64,000 nucleotides of DNA from Opitutaceae bacterium (GTDB lineage Bacteria > Verrucomicrobiota > Verrucomicrobiia > Opitutales > Opitutaceae): the NCBI GenBank assembly GCA_028280945.1, contig JANQKV010000046.1, positions 1-64,000 of the forward strand, in the 5' to 3' direction. The position numbers and the translations under genes were made by a program. The notes under the pieces were generated by a model, which was not told the DNA's origin, searched no databases, and worked only from the letters and a program-made list of their open reading frames with translations. Positions 13,469-21,930 of the stretch are shown here, piece by piece. Every line of letters begins with the position of its first letter. The stretch's first letter is position 1.

Positions 13469-15625
13469 TCAGTTTGAGGAACGGTAACGACTGTTGTGTC
13501 CGTTGAAGATCGACTGAAGCGGAATCTCAAAATCCAGCGTCGTGCCGGCTCCCGGGGCGGACCGGATGACAACCTGACCGTCCATCTCCTGAATCCGCTT
13601 CCGAATGCTGTCCAGTCCCCAGCCATCGTGGGAATCTGACTCGGCAAAACCGCAGCCGTCATCCGCGAACCGGATTCTCAGGGTTTCACCCTCAGCGCGC
13701 AAATCGAACTCGACCCGCGAGGCCTGCGAATGACGGGCGCAATTATGGATCACTTCCTTGAAAACCATGATCAGCTGCCGTTTTTTGGCGAGCGATACGA
13801 TTTGCTCGGGAAGGGGTCCCTGGTTGACCTGCACGTCCATGCCCACGGACCCCAGGATGCGTTGGGCTCGATGGGTGAGTTTGCCGACGAGTTCCGGCAG
13901 GGAAGTTTCGTGCCGATCGACCATCCATACCACGTCCCGGAGCGAAGCCGTGGCTTCCCGCACGAACAACGAGAGGTCGGAAAGCTCGGTCCGCAATCGC
14001 GGGTCCTGAATGTCGCTCTCGATGCGTTCTGCAATCAACGCCACGCTGCCGAGGTTGCCCCCCACATCGTCGTGCAAATCGCGGGTAATCTGTCGGCGCA
14101 ACGCCCACAGGCTCCGGTTGTGGTTGCGTTTGAGTACCCACCAGACGCAAAGCGAGATGAGGATCAGAAGCAGGGCGATTCCCACGCTCGATTGCACCTG
14201 CATGCGAATCCATCCGGCTCGCGCTGTCACCAACAGGTCCTCAACCTTGGCAAGCCGGGCATCAAGTGATTTGCGCTCAGCCAGTCCCCGGATCCAATCG
14301 GACTCACTCAGGATCTGGCGCTGCCGCGAGAGCCCGTCCACCAGCCGACCCAGTTGAGGTCGGTATTCCTCGGGAATGCCGGTGGCATCGATTTGGCAGT
14401 TGAGGGACCAGACCTGCTCAAATTCGGAAACCCGAATTTCACCCAGGCTGAGCACCCTTTGCCCGCGATACTGCGCCAAATTCGAAAATGTGATCCGCAC
14501 ATACCGTCCCTGCAGCCGCCCCGTCGAGACGTTGAGGAGATTGTCGTAAAACATCTCGCTGCGAGCGTTGCTTACGGAGAATACCGCTGCATCCGAAAAG
14601 TCGGACTGCGTCGAAACCTCGATTGAGATGCTGCCGGGAAACCCAAAATTGGGCACTTCCATGCCGACAGGCGCTTCACCGGGCCAGAAGTGGAATCGCC
14701 CGACATAGCGGATTCTTCCCAAGTCCAAGGTGATTTGAACCGGTTCTTCATCCGTCGCGTCGGACGGCCATCGCACAAACAGGTCCTCCTCGCCCAATCT
14801 GGTCTCACTCAGCGGCAGACCGAAGCCTACCACTCCATCGTTGACATAGGACAACTCCCACGAGGGCGCGGCCTGCAGTGATTTGAGAGCGCTGGTTTTG
14901 GTCAGCCGCCAAACGGCCATGTTGTCCGAAGTCCTTCCCTGGTTGTCCCGTCTGAAGGCGTAGATTTCTCCCAAGGCAAAAAAACGCTGATCCGGATGCG
15001 GCGGAAAGGTGAATCGAATGCGGCGCATTCCCTGGCCGTCGAGTTGAAAGAAGACCGGATACATGCCGGGATTCGGCAGGTCGTCATCCTGCCAGTTCAC
15101 CACCTCGATCCACGGGCCCCATGGTGTATCGTCCGGAACCGACACGCCCTGGTCATTCTGATCCCCCACCCGGCGCTGGATCTCAATGCGCAGACGCCGG
15201 GGGAAAGCGTAATTCTCCGTACCGGACACCCGGGACAGCAATGCGGGCACCAAGGCGATGGCGTCAAGCGGACTGGAAAATCCCCATTCGATTATTAGCT
15301 CGTCTCCGGAATGGGCGGCATCCTGACTCGCGGTATCCGGCAGCGAATGGTATCCATGATGATCCGGCAGGGGGCGCAGTAAATGCTGCGGCAAGGTGGA
15401 AATCCGTTCCATCAAACGGGTGCGTTCCTGCTCGAGATATTGGATCCGCGAGGGCAACCAGGTGGGTAGCTGCTCATCCATGGGGGCTTCCACCTTACGC
15501 TCATGCGGAAATCGCGGGTCCACGGCCTCCACCGACCGCGCCCCCACCCCGCACCAGAGCAATACGATCACACCACGCCAGACAATCCGGCGAAACAATG
15601 GAAATGGGGTTTGGCTGACTGTCAT
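13469..15625 (-). CDS. Sensor histidine kinase with periplasmic discoidin-like region
   Basis: Membrane sensor kinase of the NarX/DegS class, partner of the next gene. A signal-anchor lies at residues 10-30. A large periplasmic region follows, with two beta-rich segments (about 100-225 and 250-405) whose GRYVRITFSN and MRRIRFTFPPHP strands resemble F5/8 type C (discoidin) carbohydrate-binding domains. Then a coiled-coil stretch, one membrane helix (about 477-499), the HisKA_3 box RDLHDDVGGNLGS with His518, and an ATPase domain with EVIHNCARH and GWGLDSIRKRI. ATG at 15625 chosen over a GTG at 15643 because it gives a clean signal sequence. Sensing a glycan fits the flanking sulfatase genes; the ligand is unknown. 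Confidence 0.9.
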   Translation of the reverse strand: MTVSQTPFPLFRRIVWRGVIVLLWCGVGARSVEAVDPRFPHERKVEAPMDEQLPTWLPSRIQYLEQERTRLMERISTLPQHLLRPLPDHHGYHSLPDTASQDAAHSGDELIIEWGFSSPLDAIALVPALLSRVSGTENYAFPRRLRIEIQRRVGDQNDQGVSVPDDTPWGPWIEVVNWQDDDLPNPGMYPVFFQLDGQGMRRIRFTFPPHPDQRFFALGEIYAFRRDNQGRTSDNMAVWRLTKTSALKSLQAAPSWELSYVNDGVVGFGLPLSETRLGEEDLFVRWPSDATDEEPVQITLDLGRIRYVGRFHFWPGEAPVGMEVPNFGFPGSISIEVSTQSDFSDAAVFSVSNARSEMFYDNLLNVSTGRLQGRYVRITFSNLAQYRGQRVLSLGEIRVSEFEQVWSLNCQIDATGIPEEYRPQLGRLVDGLSRQRQILSESDWIRGLAERKSLDARLAKVEDLLVTARAGWIRMQVQSSVGIALLLILISLCVWWVLKRNHNRSLWALRRQITRDLHDDVGGNLGSVALIAERIESDIQDPRLRTELSDLSLFVREATASLRDVVWMVDRHETSLPELVGKLTHRAQRILGSVGMDVQVNQGPLPEQIVSLAKKRQLIMVFKEVIHNCARHSQASRVEFDLRAEGETLRIRFADDGCGFAESDSHDGWGLDSIRKRIQEMDGQVVIRSAPGAGTTLDFEIPLQSIFNGHNSRYRSSN

Positions 15626-15673
15626 GCCCGGGGAGTGGCTCACTTATTCACACTCCGACCGTGAGCTCAATTC

Positions 15674-17071
15674 TCATCGGGAAGCCCGGTCGTAGACGAA
15701 ACCAGCCCGATCGGGGCGTAACACAAATCCCGGAGTGTCCTCGTGTTGGATCTCCAGCCACACCAGCATTCGGCTGACGGTCCCGGGATTTTCCGCCGCA
15801 ATGTTGCGGCTCTCGGCCAGGTCCTGCCGCAAGTCGAACAACTCGGCGCCACCGTCCACGCCATAGCGGACCAGCTTAAAGTCATCCCAGCGGGCGGCCT
15901 GTCGGTATTGACCCGAACCCACGCGCAGCAACTCGAAGTAGTGCCGATCGCGCTTTGGCTGGCGGTGGCCCAGGAGTTCGGGTAGAAACGAAATCCCGGT
16001 GGACTCAGGTGGAGGGGCGACCCCGATGGCTTCGGCAATCGTTGGCATTACATCAACAAACCCGGCAATATGCGGGGATACCCGCCCCCCGGAAATGCGC
16101 TCCGGCCAGTATGCAATCAGGGGCACCCGGATGCCGCCTTCATAAAGGTCTCGCTTGATTCCTCGAAACGAACCCGAGCTGCGAAATGGATTCGGACGGT
16201 GCCCCCCTTCGTTGTGCGGCCCGTTGTCACTGGTGAACATCACCAGCGTGTTCGCTAAATCTCCATCTCGCTCCAGCCGGTCCAATAGTCGTCCCACCTC
16301 CCGATCCAGCAGGCTGATCTTTGCGGCGTGTTGGCGCTGTTTTTCTCCCCATCCCCGATCGGCATAGAGGTCGCGATTGCCGATGACCCGTTCGTGCCCG
16401 TGCGGCGCCCGGTAGGACATGAAGAGGAAGAACGGAGCCGTGTCGTCCTTCGTATCGAGAAAATCCATCGCCAGATCGGTGCGGAACTCATCCAGACAAT
16501 CATACTGCTCATAGTCGTAGAAGACCGATTCCTGATCACCGTTGCGCCAGTGGTCGCGCACATCTAGCTGCTCACCCCTCGCATTCACACCCCATTGTTC
16601 CTGGACCGCGTAATCAAATCCCCGCGCGTGGGCCCAGGTCGAAGGATCGTCGGGCAAGTCGAGATGCCATTTGCCCACAAAGCCGGTTTGGTAGCCAACC
16701 TGCCGCAGCATTTCCGCGAGCGTGACTTCGTCGGACCGGAGGGCAAAACGTTGCCATTGGCCGTCGGGACCGAGGCCCTGGTTGCCTCGGATGGTGCATT
16801 GGCCAATGCCCTTGCCGGTCATCAATACTCCACGCGAGGGTGCGCAAACCGACGAGCCGGCATAAAACTGCTCAAACCGTACCCCGCGATCGGCCAACTC
16901 GTCCAATACCGGCGTGGTGATGACGGGCTGGCCGTAGGACCCCAACTCCCCGTAACCCAGGTCATCGGCCAACAGCAGCAAAATGTTGGGCCGGTCGGCC
17001 TCCGCCAAAAAGCAGGACGGAACCAGCAACAACCATGACAAGAGGAAGCGGCGCAGTCGGAGGGGAGACAT
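15674..17071 (-). CDS. Type I sulfatase (third of locus)
   Basis: Secreted formylglycine sulfatase of 465 residues. Signal peptide MSPLRLRRFLLSWLLLVPSC at 1-20, metal site RPNILLLLADDLGYGELGSYG, and signature VCAPSRGVLMTGK with Cys76. GKWHLDLP and FTSDNGPHNEGGH supply the conserved Lys, His, Asp and Asn. The ATG at 17071 gives the signal peptide directly; an upstream TTG at 17086 is a weaker choice. It is the first gene of the operon that continues into the sensor kinase (49 bp gap) and response regulator, so sulfatase and regulator production are linked. An operator copy lies about 108 bp upstream. Confidence 0.93.
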   Translation of the reverse strand: MSPLRLRRFLLSWLLLVPSCFLAEADRPNILLLLADDLGYGELGSYGQPVITTPVLDELADRGVRFEQFYAGSSVCAPSRGVLMTGKGIGQCTIRGNQGLGPDGQWQRFALRSDEVTLAEMLRQVGYQTGFVGKWHLDLPDDPSTWAHARGFDYAVQEQWGVNARGEQLDVRDHWRNGDQESVFYDYEQYDCLDEFRTDLAMDFLDTKDDTAPFFLFMSYRAPHGHERVIGNRDLYADRGWGEKQRQHAAKISLLDREVGRLLDRLERDGDLANTLVMFTSDNGPHNEGGHRPNPFRSSGSFRGIKRDLYEGGIRVPLIAYWPERISGGRVSPHIAGFVDVMPTIAEAIGVAPPPESTGISFLPELLGHRQPKRDRHYFELLRVGSGQYRQAARWDDFKLVRYGVDGGAELFDLRQDLAESRNIAAENPGTVSRMLVWLEIQHEDTPGFVLRPDRAGFVYDRASR

Positions 17072-17163
17072 GAAATTCGTGGGCAACTCCCCGATCGAAG
17101 CCGGGTGAGATGGGGGCCTTCACGGCCGGCGAAACCAACCTTGAGCGGCTACCTTAAAGCATG

Positions 17164-17195
17164 CCCCGGGATCCGGCAGCTAGTCATGTGACTAG
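17164..17195. promoter_or_regulatory. Operator candidate B, CTAGTCAtgTGACTAG plus CCGGGATCCGG
   Basis: A perfect 7-bp inverted repeat with 2-bp centre at 17180-17195 (CTAGTCATGTGACTAG), adjoined by CCGGGATCCGG at 17166-17176. The same pair of elements, in the same order and orientation, occurs at 12787-12820. It lies upstream of the sulfatase-kinase-regulator operon and just past the stop of the next sulfatase. CTAG is generally rare in bacterial DNA, which makes a chance repeat less likely. Confidence 0.62.
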
Positions 17196-17211
17196 GCCGT
17201 CGGCCCGGGGA

Positions 17212-18696
17212 TCAACCCCGCTCGATGGGACGGCCGTTGGGAAATCTCTCTGGCTGAGTCGCATCGTGGTCAGGGTTCGGTGGCGGCATCTGGGCGCCAA
17301 CTTCCTTTCGCCAGGAATCCAACCGCCCCAGCAGTTCACGCACCCGGTCAGGTTCGCGCTCGGCCAAATTTGTCGTTTCGCCAATGTCTTCCGCGAGATG
17401 GTAGAGCTCCACCGTTCGGTCCGCATGGTATTCGATCAAGCGGTAGTCGCCCGAACGGATGGCGCTGTAGGGCTCTGCCCCTTGGATGTGGTAGTGCGGA
17501 TAGTGCCAGAACAAATCCCGGGGAGGACTGGCCAGCCGCCCCCGCTGCAACACGGACGACAGGTCCACGCCATCCGGCATGTCCGACGCATCGGCACCGG
17601 TGAGGGCTACGATGGTTTTGGTGAAATCCATGGTGATCACCGGCTGGTCTTCCACCGCGCCCGCGGCACCGCCGGGCAAGTAGGCCACGGCCGGCACCCG
17701 CACGCCGCCCTCGTAAACGGAGCCTTTGCCGTCCCGCAAGGGAACATTGCTGGTGATGCCGGTCTCGCCGCCACCCAACAGGCCGCCGTTGTCTCCGGTC
17801 AGGATGATGAGGGTGCGGTCCGCCACGCCGGCCGACTCCAACGCCGCTCGAATCCGGGCGACAGACTCGTCCACCGCCGCGACCATTCCGGCGTAGACCG
17901 GATTGCGGTGCGTGCCGTCGGGCCGAACCTTCGGCGTGAATTTCGCGATCAAATCCTCCCGTGCCTGGATGGGCGTATGCACCGCGAAATAGGGCAAATA
18001 GATGAAGAAGGGATCGGCCCGCCACGCGTCGATCAGACGCACGGTTTCGTTGGTGAGGGCATCGGTCAAATACGTGCCTTCCGGCACATCCGGCATGTTG
18101 ACCATGACCCGGCGGTCGTTGCCATACGGGGCAAAGAATCCCCCGGGCATGCCCCAGCGGTTACCCGCGACGTTTACATCAAATCCGTGATGTTCCGGGT
18201 AATATGCCCGGTTCCTCGGACTGCCGGGTTCGCCGTCCGGGGTCAGATGCCACTTGCCCACGCTGGCCGTGCGATAGCCCATCGCCCGTAAGCGCTCGGC
18301 CACCGTGACCTCCTCGTGGGCCAGGTATTTTGTCCAATTGGGCTCGAGCAGCCGGCGGTTTTGGAAACGCGTGGAATGACCGGCAATCCAATCCGTGACA
18401 CGCAGCCGGGCGGGGTTTTTGCCGGTCATGAGCGCTGCTCTGGTCGGCGAACAAACCGTGCAGGCGGCGTAGGCCTGAGTAAAGCGCACGCCATCCGCCG
18501 CCAACCGGTCGATGGCCGGCGTCTCGTAAAGATCACTGCCAAACACACCGCCGTCGGTCCAGCCCCAGTCGTCCACCAGCAACAGCACCACGTTCAACGG
18601 CCGATCCTCGGGCCGCTGCTCATTGGTAGCATGGACCACTCCGTAGCCCGCCAAAACAAAGATCACCGAAAACAAACCGATCATGCGTGGAATCAT
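17212..18696 (-). CDS. Type I sulfatase (fourth of locus)
   Basis: Secreted sulfatase of 494 residues. From the ATG at 18696 the protein opens with MIPRMIGLFSVIFVLAGYGV, a good signal peptide; a frame start at 18804 would add 36 residues without one. Metal site NVVLLLVDDWGWTDGG, signature VCSPTRAALMTGKNP with Cys82 (a CxPTR variant of the usual CxPSR), then GKWHLTPDG and LTGDNGGLLGGGE. It appears to be transcribed alone, divergently from the lyase gene at 18918, with a 221-bp region between them. Sugar specificity is unknown. Confidence 0.93.
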   Translation of the reverse strand: MIPRMIGLFSVIFVLAGYGVVHATNEQRPEDRPLNVVLLLVDDWGWTDGGVFGSDLYETPAIDRLAADGVRFTQAYAACTVCSPTRAALMTGKNPARLRVTDWIAGHSTRFQNRRLLEPNWTKYLAHEEVTVAERLRAMGYRTASVGKWHLTPDGEPGSPRNRAYYPEHHGFDVNVAGNRWGMPGGFFAPYGNDRRVMVNMPDVPEGTYLTDALTNETVRLIDAWRADPFFIYLPYFAVHTPIQAREDLIAKFTPKVRPDGTHRNPVYAGMVAAVDESVARIRAALESAGVADRTLIILTGDNGGLLGGGETGITSNVPLRDGKGSVYEGGVRVPAVAYLPGGAAGAVEDQPVITMDFTKTIVALTGADASDMPDGVDLSSVLQRGRLASPPRDLFWHYPHYHIQGAEPYSAIRSGDYRLIEYHADRTVELYHLAEDIGETTNLAEREPDRVRELLGRLDSWRKEVGAQMPPPNPDHDATQPERFPNGRPIERG

Positions 18697-18917
18697 GGCC
18701 GCCGTTGCACACCCTGCGCCGCGACAAGGCAAACCCAATACGATACGACGGTACCACCGGGTAATCCGATCTGTATGTGAAATTTCATTACAACACCCGC
18801 GCAAATTCCCGCTTTTTTCTCATCCGGAAGTTGCATCCCGCAGCGATCAATCAAGCTTCGATCATGCGGTTCGCTTGAACCGAAAAATCCCCCTCCCCTT
18901 CAGCCACCGTTCCTATC
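18697..18917. promoter_or_regulatory. Divergent promoter region, sulfatase/lyase
   Basis: A 221-bp spacer between diverging genes must hold both promoters. It is more AT-rich around 18790-18830. I see an inverted repeat GGTTCgcttGAACC at 18868-18881 but no copy of the CTAGTCA operator found at the other two promoters, and no strong -35/-10 pair. Confidence 0.35.
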
Positions 18918-20912
18918 ATGACACGTCGTGAACTCATCCGTTTGGGCGGCTCCGCCCTGGTCCTCTCCTCTTTAATGCGAACTCGCCTTTGGGCTGATTC
19001 AGCGGCCTCCGGGACCAACTACTTGTTTGTGAATCCCGCGGACTTGGATCTGATCCGCACCAACGCCCGCACGCCCCTGCTTCGGCCCATGTTCGAAAGA
19101 TGGCGGGCGGAGACGCCGGCCGATTTGACGGAGGCATTGGAGAAGTTTGAAGCCTCCGGCAACATCGTGCGGGATTTTGCCCGCGTGCTCTTCCTGCTTG
19201 AGCACAGCCTCACGGTTCACCTGCTTGAACCCGACGAAGCCCGGGTGGAGTCGTGTCTCAATGCCATCGAGCGTATCCTGGCCCGGCCCTATTGGGACTA
19301 TTTCCGCGATGGCGATGTGGAGATTCTGGGCATCCAACGCGCTTCCTTTGCGACCATCCGGCTTCTCTACGCCCGCGAGGTGCTTGCCGAACACATCGAC
19401 TCGTCGTTTGACCAACGGCTGCTTCAGAACATTGCCGACAAGGGATGCGAACCCTGCTACGCCACGGTCTATGACATGGACCGGCCGGAGACGGTCATCG
19501 GGTGGGACTTCGATGCCGAACACGCGGACTTCTACGATATCTCCATGCAACGCTGGCCCACCATTCTCGGGGCCAACAACCTGCGCTCAGCCCCAACCGG
19601 CGCCCTGGGCCTCGGCGCCTTGGCCTTGCAGGGTCACGATCCTCGCGCCTCGCACTGGCTCAAGACCGCCGTCGCCAGCACCGAGCGGTTTCTCAGGCTC
19701 TTTGCCGAGGATGGCAGCTTCTTCGAGGGCTTGAGCTACCTCGATTATTCGATGCGCACCTCCCTGCCCTTTATCGACGCGCATACCCGCATCAAGGGCG
19801 ACGTCGACTGGCTCGGGCAGATCAACTGGGACGGCATGCTTGACTACACCATCACGATGCAGATGGGCCGCACCCCGGAGGGAGAGCCCGACATCGTAAA
19901 CTTCAGTGATGCGCGTCGGGGATCGGCTCCGGGCTGGGTTTCCAAAGTGGGCGAAATGACGGAAAACCCGTTGGCCGGTTTCATCACCCAGCAAGCCGGA
20001 GCGCCGTTCTTCTTCTACGATTTCCTGTGGTATCGGCCGGACGCACCAGACCAGCCGCCGGGCGACCACCTGCTCAATCACCGCAACGACTACAACTGGA
20101 TCATCTGCCGCACCGGCTGGGAACCGGCCGACGCGGTGCTGGCGTTCAAGAGCGGAGGACCGGCCAACCACGAACACGCCGATCGCAATCACCTCACCTT
20201 CAAATTCAACGGCGAACGCCTCCTCAACGACCATTTTGGCGCCGCCTACGACCGCCGCCACGACGGCTGGAAGATGCGCCAAACCGCCGCTCACAACGCG
20301 GTGCTGATCGACGGCCACGGCCATCACTACGTTGACGGTGTCGAAGGCACCAACGACAGCAAGGCCTACGCCAACATCCTCGCGTATGAAGATCTTGGAG
20401 ATGTCGTGCACTGGACCAGCGATGCCACGGCGGGATACATCGTGGAAAACTACCATGTGACGCAGGTGCAGCGCTCCGTCATCTACGCCAAACCCGGCAC
20501 CATCGTGATCTTCGACCAGGTGAACTTCCGCTACCGCCCCCAAACGGTTGATGCCCGGTTCTTTCCCGACAATCGGGATGGCGCGGCCCGGCTGAGTGTC
20601 GACGGCGATGCCTTCACCATCGCCCGCCCCGATGCCACGCTGTTTGGCCGGGTCGCAAGCAGTTCCACCGCGGCGCCGCGACTGGCTCGCCTGGGGGTCC
20701 TGCCGGAAACGGGTGACTTTCCCTGCATCGAAGTTCATTCACCGATCGGTCTCTCCCATCATCTGCTGACCTTGTTGAGCACGGATACCGAGGCGGCGCC
20801 CCGGCAACTTCACACGAAGCAAACCATGGATGGGGCGTGGTTGATCAAAGCCCCGGGACTCTCCGCGACAATCGAACCGACCCCCTTCGCTCCCAGGATT
20901 ACCCTCGGTTGA
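18918..20912 (+). CDS. Heparinase II/III-family polysaccharide lyase
   Basis: Probable lyase that breaks uronic-acid glycosidic bonds by beta-elimination. The N-terminus MTRRELIRLGGSALVLSSLM looks like a twin-arginine signal. An alpha-helical toroid domain (about 40-380) is followed by the beta-sheet domain that starts at GWEPADAVLAFKSGG and contains NHEHADRNHLTFKFNGERLL and AAHNAVLIDGHGHHY, blocks typical of heparinase II/III-like lyases with their His and Tyr residues. 664 residues. Together with four sulfatases it implies a sulfated uronate-containing glycan, while the nearby galactosidase implies galactose; the substrate may contain both. Family-level PL number cannot be assigned by eye. 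Confidence 0.82.
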   Translation: MTRRELIRLGGSALVLSSLMRTRLWADSAASGTNYLFVNPADLDLIRTNARTPLLRPMFERWRAETPADLTEALEKFEASGNIVRDFARVLFLLEHSLTVHLLEPDEARVESCLNAIERILARPYWDYFRDGDVEILGIQRASFATIRLLYAREVLAEHIDSSFDQRLLQNIADKGCEPCYATVYDMDRPETVIGWDFDAEHADFYDISMQRWPTILGANNLRSAPTGALGLGALALQGHDPRASHWLKTAVASTERFLRLFAEDGSFFEGLSYLDYSMRTSLPFIDAHTRIKGDVDWLGQINWDGMLDYTITMQMGRTPEGEPDIVNFSDARRGSAPGWVSKVGEMTENPLAGFITQQAGAPFFFYDFLWYRPDAPDQPPGDHLLNHRNDYNWIICRTGWEPADAVLAFKSGGPANHEHADRNHLTFKFNGERLLNDHFGAAYDRRHDGWKMRQTAAHNAVLIDGHGHHYVDGVEGTNDSKAYANILAYEDLGDVVHWTSDATAGYIVENYHVTQVQRSVIYAKPGTIVIFDQVNFRYRPQTVDARFFPDNRDGAARLSVDGDAFTIARPDATLFGRVASSSTAAPRLARLGVLPETGDFPCIEVHSPIGLSHHLLTLLSTDTEAAPRQLHTKQTMDGAWLIKAPGLSATIEPTPFAPRITLG

Positions 20913-20975
20913 GCCGAGGTGGATCTCGGATCAACCGACGCCTCCCGGGAATAGAACCTGCCCGGTGATCTTCCT

Positions 20976-21746
20976 ATGGGCACCGTGCAACGACTCCTTT
21001 CCCTCCCGTGCTTCATCCTCTGCTTCGCGAGCGCTTCCGCCGCGCCCGATGATTCGCTCTTCACTGCTCTGCTTCAGGAGCACGTCAACGACGGCGCCGT
21101 CGACTATTCCGCAATCGCCGACGATGACCGCCTCGGAAGTTATCTGAGCCAAATCGCCGCCACCGACCCGGCGGATCTGCCAAGCCGGGACGCTCGACTC
21201 GCACTCTGGATGAACGCCTACAACGCCTACACCCTGCAACTGGTGAGCAGCGTTGAGGAGATAAGTTCGATTCGGGAGATTGTCGAACCGGGCAAGGCCG
21301 GAAATCCTGACACCGCCAAGCCTTGGGACCATGCTTTTGCCGTTGTCGGCGGCAAAACCTACACGTTGAACCAAATCGAGCATGAGATCATCCGTCCCGA
21401 GTTTGGCGATGCCCGCATCCATTTCGCATTGGTCTGCGCCGCCTACTCCTGCCCGATCCTGCGCAACGAGGCCTACGTCGCCGAAAGGCTCGATGAGCAA
21501 CTCGATGATCAGGGCCGGTGGTTCATGACCCATCGCAACGAACTTGATCCCCGCAGGCGCACCGCCGGGCTTTCCCAACTCTTCAATTGGTTCGCCGAAG
21601 ACTTCGGTTCCGATCAAAACGAGCGCCTGCGCTATGCCGCGCAGTTTGTAAATGATCCCGCCACCGCCAACAGCCTGCGCAATGAGCCGCATCGCTGGAA
21701 AGTGACATTTCTCGACTACGACTGGTCGCTCAACAACCGCCGCTAG
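20976..21746 (+). CDS. DUF547 domain secreted protein
   Basis: A 256-residue protein with an N-terminal signal peptide (about 1-24) and a DUF547 domain. The core LALWMNAYNAYTLQLV, the TYTLNQIEHEIIR block and the HFALVCAAYSCPILRNEAY motif with its conserved Cys are all present. The biochemical function of DUF547 is unknown; a papain-like fold has been suggested for it in the past, and the Cys/His content here is compatible. It lies 63 bp after the lyase gene on the same strand and is probably co-transcribed, so it may act in the same envelope compartment. Confidence 0.88.
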   Translation: MGTVQRLLSLPCFILCFASASAAPDDSLFTALLQEHVNDGAVDYSAIADDDRLGSYLSQIAATDPADLPSRDARLALWMNAYNAYTLQLVSSVEEISSIREIVEPGKAGNPDTAKPWDHAFAVVGGKTYTLNQIEHEIIRPEFGDARIHFALVCAAYSCPILRNEAYVAERLDEQLDDQGRWFMTHRNELDPRRRTAGLSQLFNWFAEDFGSDQNERLRYAAQFVNDPATANSLRNEPHRWKVTFLDYDWSLNNRR

Positions 21747-21761
21747 TCTGCGGGCCAATAT

Positions 21762-21780
21762 GTATCCATAATTTGGATAC
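21762..21780. promoter_or_regulatory. Inverted repeat before TonB receptor gene
   Basis: GTATCCA-taatt-TGGATAC, a perfect 7-bp inverted repeat in the 184-bp gap between the DUF547 gene and the second TonB receptor. It is not followed by a T run, so it is more likely a protein-binding site than a terminator. Confidence 0.4.
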
Positions 21781-21930
21781 TAAAGTTTCGAGTCACCGGA
21801 GTCCACGTTGGCGGTGATTTCTGTATTACGGTCCTATTTTCGGAATGCTGAACTCTCCCGGTTAGGTCTATGCCGTGCGGACTAGCTGTTACCCAGCTGC
21901 CCAAAACGAACCCTGACCCTAACTACCCAC

